A stretch of DNA of 8,973 nt, taken from contig DASZHO010000098.1 of NCBI GenBank assembly GCA_035937795.1, positions 1 to 8,973 of the forward strand, written 5' to 3'. Below are positions 6,158 to 8,973 of the stretch, piece after piece; the first letter of the stretch is position 1, and every line of letters starts with the position of its first letter. The DNA comes from JAMQPK01 sp035937795. GTDB taxonomy: Bacteria > Acidobacteriota > Vicinamibacteria > Vicinamibacterales > JAMQPK01. The translations under genes and the position numbers were made by a program. The notes below the pieces were generated by a model. It ran no database searches. It saw only the letters and a list, made by a program, of their open reading frames with translations, and was not told the DNA's origin.

Positions 6158-7429
6158 ATGCGAGAAATGAAGGACCAGAGCCGGTCGCGCAGCGGCGCGG
6201 GGCGGAGGGGCCCCGCGAGAAATAGAACGACCGGCTTTACGATCGTCGAGATGTTGATTGCCGCGGCCGTCACGATGGTGGTCACCGCCGCAACGTTCAC
6301 GGTGATGAACCCGGCGCACGGGATCTTCGCGGCGCAGCCGGTGGCGATCGACATGCTGCAGGGCGCGCGCGTTGGTGTCGCCACGCTTGCCGAAGATTTG
6401 CTCATGGCTGGCGGCGGCCCTTATGCCGGATCGCTGCGTGGGCCGCTCGGTGACTACTTCGCGTCGATCCTGCCGTACCGTATCGGCAATCTGAGCCCCG
6501 ATCCTCCAGGCCAGTTTTGGGCCGATCGAATCACGCTGGTGTATGTGCCGGCCACCGCTGCGCAAACGACGTTGGTCGATCCAGTGGCATCGGCTTCAGT
6601 AGATGTGAGGGTTGCGGGCGCACCCGGGTGTCCGCTCACACCGTCCGGCCCGCTTGACCCGCTCGATCCGCTCGACCCGCTCGACAATGCCTCTTGCGGC
6701 TTCAAAGCCGGCATGCCCGCATTGATCATGGACGCCGCCGGATCGTGGGACATCTTCACGGTCACCGGCGTTCAAGGCGCGGTCTTGCATCTGGAGCACC
6801 GCGGAGGCGATCTGAACAAGGCGTACGGCGCGGGCGCGGCGATTTTGCAGATCGTGACGTACACCTACTGGCTCAAGATCGACACGGCGGCAGACACCTG
6901 CCAGCTCATGCGCTACGACGGAGATCAGGCGGAGGTTCCCGTTGCCGACAACGTGGTCGGACTCTCTTTCGAGTACTACGGAGACCCAACCCCTCCACAG
7001 TTGCGGCCCGGTTCTACTCCGCCCACCACGTATGGGCCGCGACCTCCGGCCCTTGGTGTCGACAATCCATCCGACTCGTGGGGCGCCGGCGAGAACTGCG
7101 TGTTCACCGCGTCGGCCGCCGCCCAGTTCCCTCGTCTCGACTGGCTTGGAAGCGGGGGAGACGACGGCCTTGTGAAGCTGACGCCGGAACAACTGACAGA
7201 TGGGCCTTGGTGTCCGGATAGCGTCTCGCCGGGACGATTCGACGCCGATCTGCTGCGCATCCGCAGAGTGAGGGTCACACTGCGCGTACAAGCGTCGAGT
7301 CCTGCATTCCGGGGGCCTTCGGGATCGCTCTTTGTCCATCCCGGAACGTCGACAGGAGGAGAGCGCTATCTCCCGGACCAGGAAATCAAGTTTGACGTCG
7401 CACCTCGCAATATGCGTTTCGGCCGTTAA
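6158..7429 (+). CDS. PilW-like minor pilin with in-frame palindromic element in its leader
   Basis: This 423-residue prepilin-type protein has a long basic 26-residue leader ending T-T-G26|F27. The sequence T-I-V-E-M-L-I-A-A-A-V-T-M-V-V follows, with Glu31 as mature Glu5. A large C-terminal region holds several cysteines (about 158, 180, 248, 314, 352) and an I-R-R-V-R-V-T-L-R-V strand (368-377), as often seen near the end of PilW-family proteins. The leader is unusual: residues about 8-26 are encoded by a 58-nt palindromic element (6179-6236) related to the one after this gene. Residues 165-176 are four tandem P-L-D triplets from a 9-nt repeat. The start at 6158 is 1 nt after the PilV-like stop, which suggests coupled translation; an in-frame ATG at 6167 is also possible. 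It is probably a minor pilin of the same complex as its neighbours. Confidence 0.87.
   Translation: MREMKDQSRSRSGAGRRGPARNRTTGFTIVEMLIAAAVTMVVTAATFTVMNPAHGIFAAQPVAIDMLQGARVGVATLAEDLLMAGGGPYAGSLRGPLGDYFASILPYRIGNLSPDPPGQFWADRITLVYVPATAAQTTLVDPVASASVDVRVAGAPGCPLTPSGPLDPLDPLDPLDNASCGFKAGMPALIMDAAGSWDIFTVTGVQGAVLHLEHRGGDLNKAYGAGAAILQIVTYTYWLKIDTAADTCQLMRYDGDQAEVPVADNVVGLSFEYYGDPTPPQLRPGSTPPTTYGPRPPALGVDNPSDSWGAGENCVFTASAAAQFPRLDWLGSGGDDGLVKLTPEQLTDGPWCPDSVSPGRFDADLLRIRRVRVTLRVQASSPAFRGPSGSLFVHPGTSTGGERYLPDQEIKFDVAPRNMRFGR
6179..6236. repeat. Palindromic REP/MITE-like element, copy A (inside coding sequence)
   Basis: Perfect 9-nt terminal inverted repeats (AGCCGGTCG at 6179-6187, CGACCGGCT at 6228-6236) flank a 29-nt core at 6191-6219. 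The core matches the one at 7501-7529 at 27 of 29 bases. It contains its own 7-bp stem, GCGGGGC (6197-6203) with GCCCCGC (6210-6216). The element lies entirely inside the PilW-like gene and keeps its reading frame. It encodes an Arg/Ser/Gly-rich stretch of the leader and part of the T-T-G cleavage site. No target-site duplication is obvious. Confidence 0.7.
6650..6685 (+). repeat. Four-unit 9-nt tandem repeat encoding (Pro-Leu-Asp)4
   Basis: Four consecutive 9-nt units follow the pattern CCG-CTY-GAY. The last two are identical and the others differ at single pyrimidine positions. They lie within the PilW-like gene and encode P-L-D-P-L-D-P-L-D-P-L-D. Because the unit is a multiple of three, gain or loss of units by slippage would change protein length without a frameshift. 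Confidence 0.9.
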
Positions 7430-7609
7430 GTTAAGAACCGGTTTCATAACCTCGTACGCGGGTGGCGCCGATTTTTTCTTGCCCGCCGCGCAGGGCCGCG
7501 AGCGGCGCGGGGCGAAGGGGCCCCGCAAGCGAAGCGGCCCAAAGAAGGACGGGCGAGGAAAAATCGGCGACAGGACCCGCCGAATGAGGTTATGAAACCG
7601 CTTCTGAAC
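7430..7609. repeat. Long palindromic REP/MITE-like element, copy B (fills the PilW-PilX gap)
   Basis: This element occupies nearly all of the 188-nt gap. The outer arms 7430-7453 and 7586-7609 are complementary at 22 of 24 positions, including 15 perfect pairs (CGGTTTCATAACCTC at 7439-7453). A 6-bp pair follows (7458-7463 with 7575-7580). Next is a 20-nt arm, 7466-7485 with 7550-7569, with 18 exact pairs and two that would be U-G in RNA. Inside are GGGCCGC (7493-7499) with GCGGCCC (7534-7540), and the 29-nt core (7501-7529) with its 7-bp GCGGGGC/GCCCCGC stem. No open reading frame of interest or transposase is present. If transcribed it would form a very stable 180-nt hairpin between the PilW- and PilX-like cistrons. 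Confidence 0.85.
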
Positions 7610-7617
7610 TAAAGATC

Positions 7618-8304
7618 ATGGCGAATGACCGAGGCTTGGCGCTCGTGATCGCCCTGCTGGCGATGTTGCTGCTCAGCGCGCTCGGTCTGGCGCTCGTGCT
7701 GAACACTGCCGTAGAGGGTCTGGTTGCCGGTAATTTTCGCGCCGCCCAGGAAGCGCTCTTCGCCGCAGACGCAGGCATCGAGCTCACCATCGCCGACCTG
7801 CAGACCGTGCCCGACTGGAACGTCATTTTGAGGGGAGAGCGACAGTCGACTTTCGCCGACGGATCGCCTGGCGGAAGCCGCACGCTTTCCGATGGCACGG
7901 CCATCGACCTCACGCAGGCGACCAACATGCTCAACTGCGGGCACGCCGCCGCGTGCAGTGTAGACGAGATGAGTAGCGCGACGGCCGAGCGGCCGTGGGG
8001 CGCCAACAACCCGCGGTGGAATCTTTATGCGTACGGGCCGCTCAACGCCGTTGTTTCGACTGGCACGATAAACTCCAGCATGTACGTCGCTGTCTGGGTG
8101 GCCGACGACCAATCTGAAAATGACGACGACCCAACCATGGATGGCGCCAGCCAGACCAATCCCGGCAGCGGCGTGATCGTGGTGCGCGCCCAGGCGTTCG
8201 GGCCCCGCGCCACGCACAAAGTGCTGGAGGCAACCGTCGCCAGGAGCTGGACCGGACAAGCAGCCGATGAAGTGCGGATTCTGTCGTGGCGAGAGTTGAG
8301 ATAG
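7618..8304 (+). CDS. PilX-like minor pilin (PilX N-terminal domain)
   Basis: This 228-residue protein begins M-A-N-D-R-G, followed by L-A-L-V-I-A-L-L-A-M-L-L-L-S-A-L-G-L-A-L (7-26). That is a PilX_N-type membrane helix without the F-T-L-I-E motif. If PilD cleaves after Gly6, mature position 5 is Ile, not Glu, as in GspK-type pseudopilins that cap the tip. The stretch N-F-R-A-A-Q-E-A-L-F-A-A-D-A-G-I-E (39-55) is the conserved PilX/GspK pattern after the helix. Two cysteines (107, 113) lie close together. A late strand, G-V-I-V-V-R-A-Q-A-F-G (182-192), is also typical. It is separated from the PilW-like gene by the long palindrome, so it may be transcribed or translated at a different level. 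No strong ribosome site is visible before the ATG. Confidence 0.85.
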   Translation: MANDRGLALVIALLAMLLLSALGLALVLNTAVEGLVAGNFRAAQEALFAADAGIELTIADLQTVPDWNVILRGERQSTFADGSPGGSRTLSDGTAIDLTQATNMLNCGHAAACSVDEMSSATAERPWGANNPRWNLYAYGPLNAVVSTGTINSSMYVAVWVADDQSENDDDPTMDGASQTNPGSGVIVVRAQAFGPRATHKVLEATVARSWTGQAADEVRILSWRELR

Positions 8305-8312
8305 CAAGGAGT

Positions 8313-8355
8313 CGCGAGAAAGAGGACGGGAGTGAGTGTCGTCCCCTTTCTCGCG
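8313..8355. terminator. Strong hairpin in the convergent gap, probable bidirectional terminator
   Basis: Arms at 8313-8328 (CGCGAGAAAGAGGACG) and 8340-8355 (CGTCCCCTTTCTCGCG) pair at 15 of 16 positions around an 11-nt loop. The hairpin sits between the stop of the PilX-like gene (8304) and the stop of the minus-strand gene (8364), where a shared terminator is expected. There is no proper T-tract on either strand, so it may act with Rho or mainly protect 3' ends. Confidence 0.6.
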
Positions 8356-8363
8356 CGGTGAGG

Positions 8364-8973
8364 TTACTGTGTGGGCCGCAGAATCTGGCGGAACGTCAGC
8401 GTATTCACGTCGCGGAACATCGGCGTACCCGGCGGCAGCTTCGACGGCAGCAGGAAGTCGGTGTCGAAGTTGAAGTTACGCACGCCGTAGTCGTACACGT
8501 TCAAGCTGTACCGGAACGTGCCTGTCGCCTGCCGGCTCGTGTAGAGACTGACGATCGAGCCGCGGTAACTGATCGTCACGGCGCCGCCCTGATTCCAGTC
8601 CTCGAGCAACCGCAGGAAGTTACCGACACCGCCGTCGGTGCCGAACAGGAATTGCGGAGCGCCCAGCGCGGGCCAGGGGAACGAGAGCCCTTTGCCGGCC
8701 ACAACCGCAAAGCGGTATCCGGTATTGGCCGCTTGCCGGCTGACCGCCTGGTTGGGAAATTCGAAGGAGTTCGAATCTTGCCAGTTGTTGGACAACAGCG
8801 TGACCGCATCCGCGATGATGGCCGTGGGCACATGCGGATCCGCGTTGGCATTCGTCGCCGTCGCATTCCAGTTGCCTTGCATGTACACAGGGTTTTCCGA
8901 GACGACGGTCAGGCCATCGGTCGGAAGGCTGCTGACGCCGGCAACGATACCCCCGTTGATCACCTTCAGAGCC
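8364..8973 (-). CDS. Pilus-associated surface protein, C-terminal part (5' end outside window)
   Basis: The minus-strand frame is open from the window edge to a TAA at 8364-8366. Residues A-L-K precede a GTG at 8963, and the coding character continues through it, so this is the C-terminal about 200 residues of a longer protein and GTG is not the start. Notable stretches are L-T-V-V-S-E-N-P-V-Y-M-Q-G-N-W-N, then A-D-A-V-T-L-L-S-N-N-W-Q-D-S-N-S-F. From memory, these resemble the C-terminal domain of large PilX-type or otherwise uncharacterised pilus-assembly proteins in Acidobacteriota and delta-proteobacteria. The rest is rich in Asn, Gly and aromatics, as in secreted beta-structured domains, with no membrane segment or cysteine in the visible part. 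It is convergent with the minor-pilin operon and so belongs to a separate transcript. The family assignment is tentative. Confidence 0.7.
   Translation of the reverse strand, partial: ALKVINGGIVAGVSSLPTDGLTVVSENPVYMQGNWNATATNANADPHVPTAIIADAVTLLSNNWQDSNSFEFPNQAVSRQAANTGYRFAVVAGKGLSFPWPALGAPQFLFGTDGGVGNFLRLLEDWNQGGAVTISYRGSIVSLYTSRQATGTFRYSLNVYDYGVRNFNFDTDFLLPSKLPPGTPMFRDVNTLTFRQILRPTQ

Noticed and set aside
6454..6765. Minus-strand frame with a Ser-Ser-Gly repeat
   Set aside because: The repeat is simply the antisense reading of the 9-nt Pro-Leu-Asp repeat in the PilW-like gene.
6596..7528. Minus-strand open frame of 310 codons opposite the PilW-like gene and palindrome
   Set aside because: It runs through the palindromic element and opposite a well-supported prepilin gene, and shows only Arg-rich compositional bias.
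7430..7609. CRISPR array or large intrinsic terminator as explanation of the PilW-PilX gap
   Set aside because: There is one inverted structure, not regularly spaced direct repeats, and no T-tract follows the hairpin.

Overview
The window is a GC-rich, gene-dense type IV pilus (T4P) / pseudopilin locus. The tandem PilA-like pilins carry a cleavage motif followed by a N-E-A-S-A-I-G-S-L-R stretch. Together with the order pilin, ABC ATPase, ABC permease, TPR protein, PilD, sensor kinase and minor pilins, this suggests an Acidobacteriota genome, perhaps Vicinamibacter-like. That assignment is inferred from recalled family resemblance and was not tested by a search. The order pilin / ABC ATPase / ABC permease / prepilin peptidase also recalls the pilA-pilGHI-pilD segment of Myxococcus xanthus.

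Layout, left to right. (1) At 1-141 is the 3' end of one major-type pilin. It is followed by a clear intrinsic terminator (169-203) and a second, complete paralogous pilin (224-757). (2) At 784-5497 is a tight five-gene run: ABC ATPase, ABC-2 type permease, membrane-anchored TPR protein, prepilin peptidase PilD and a PAS/histidine kinase. The first junction has a 1-nt gap and the last three are 4-nt ATGA stop/start overlaps, so this is almost certainly one translationally coupled operon. (3) At 5498-5637 is a 140-nt gap with a nested inverted repeat and a weak sigma-54-like promoter match. (4) At 5638-8304 is a minor-pilin set: PilV-like, PilW-like and PilX-like. (5) At 8305-8363 is a strong hairpin in a convergent gap, then the 3' end of a minus-strand gene (8364-8973, running off the window) that looks like the C-terminal part of another pilus-associated surface protein.

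The genes fit together as follows. PilD would process and N-methylate the pilins, including the PilV- and PilW-like proteins, which have textbook G|F...E cleavage sites. The minor pilins would prime or tip the fibre, the ABC pair and TPR protein would support assembly, and the kinase would be the sensor half of a PilS/NtrB-like control circuit. No response regulator, PilB/T/C/M-Q machinery or PilY1 is visible in the window.

The least expected structure is a family of GC-rich palindromic elements. A 180-nt near-perfect long inverted repeat fills the PilW-PilX gap (7430-7609). Its 29-nt core recurs with 27 of 29 identical bases inside the coding sequence for the PilW leader peptide (6191-6219), where it is flanked by its own perfect 9-nt inverted repeats. 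It looks like a REP/MITE-like element, one copy of which has been absorbed in frame into a peptide that PilD later removes. No tRNA, rRNA, CRISPR array, transposase or phage gene was seen.
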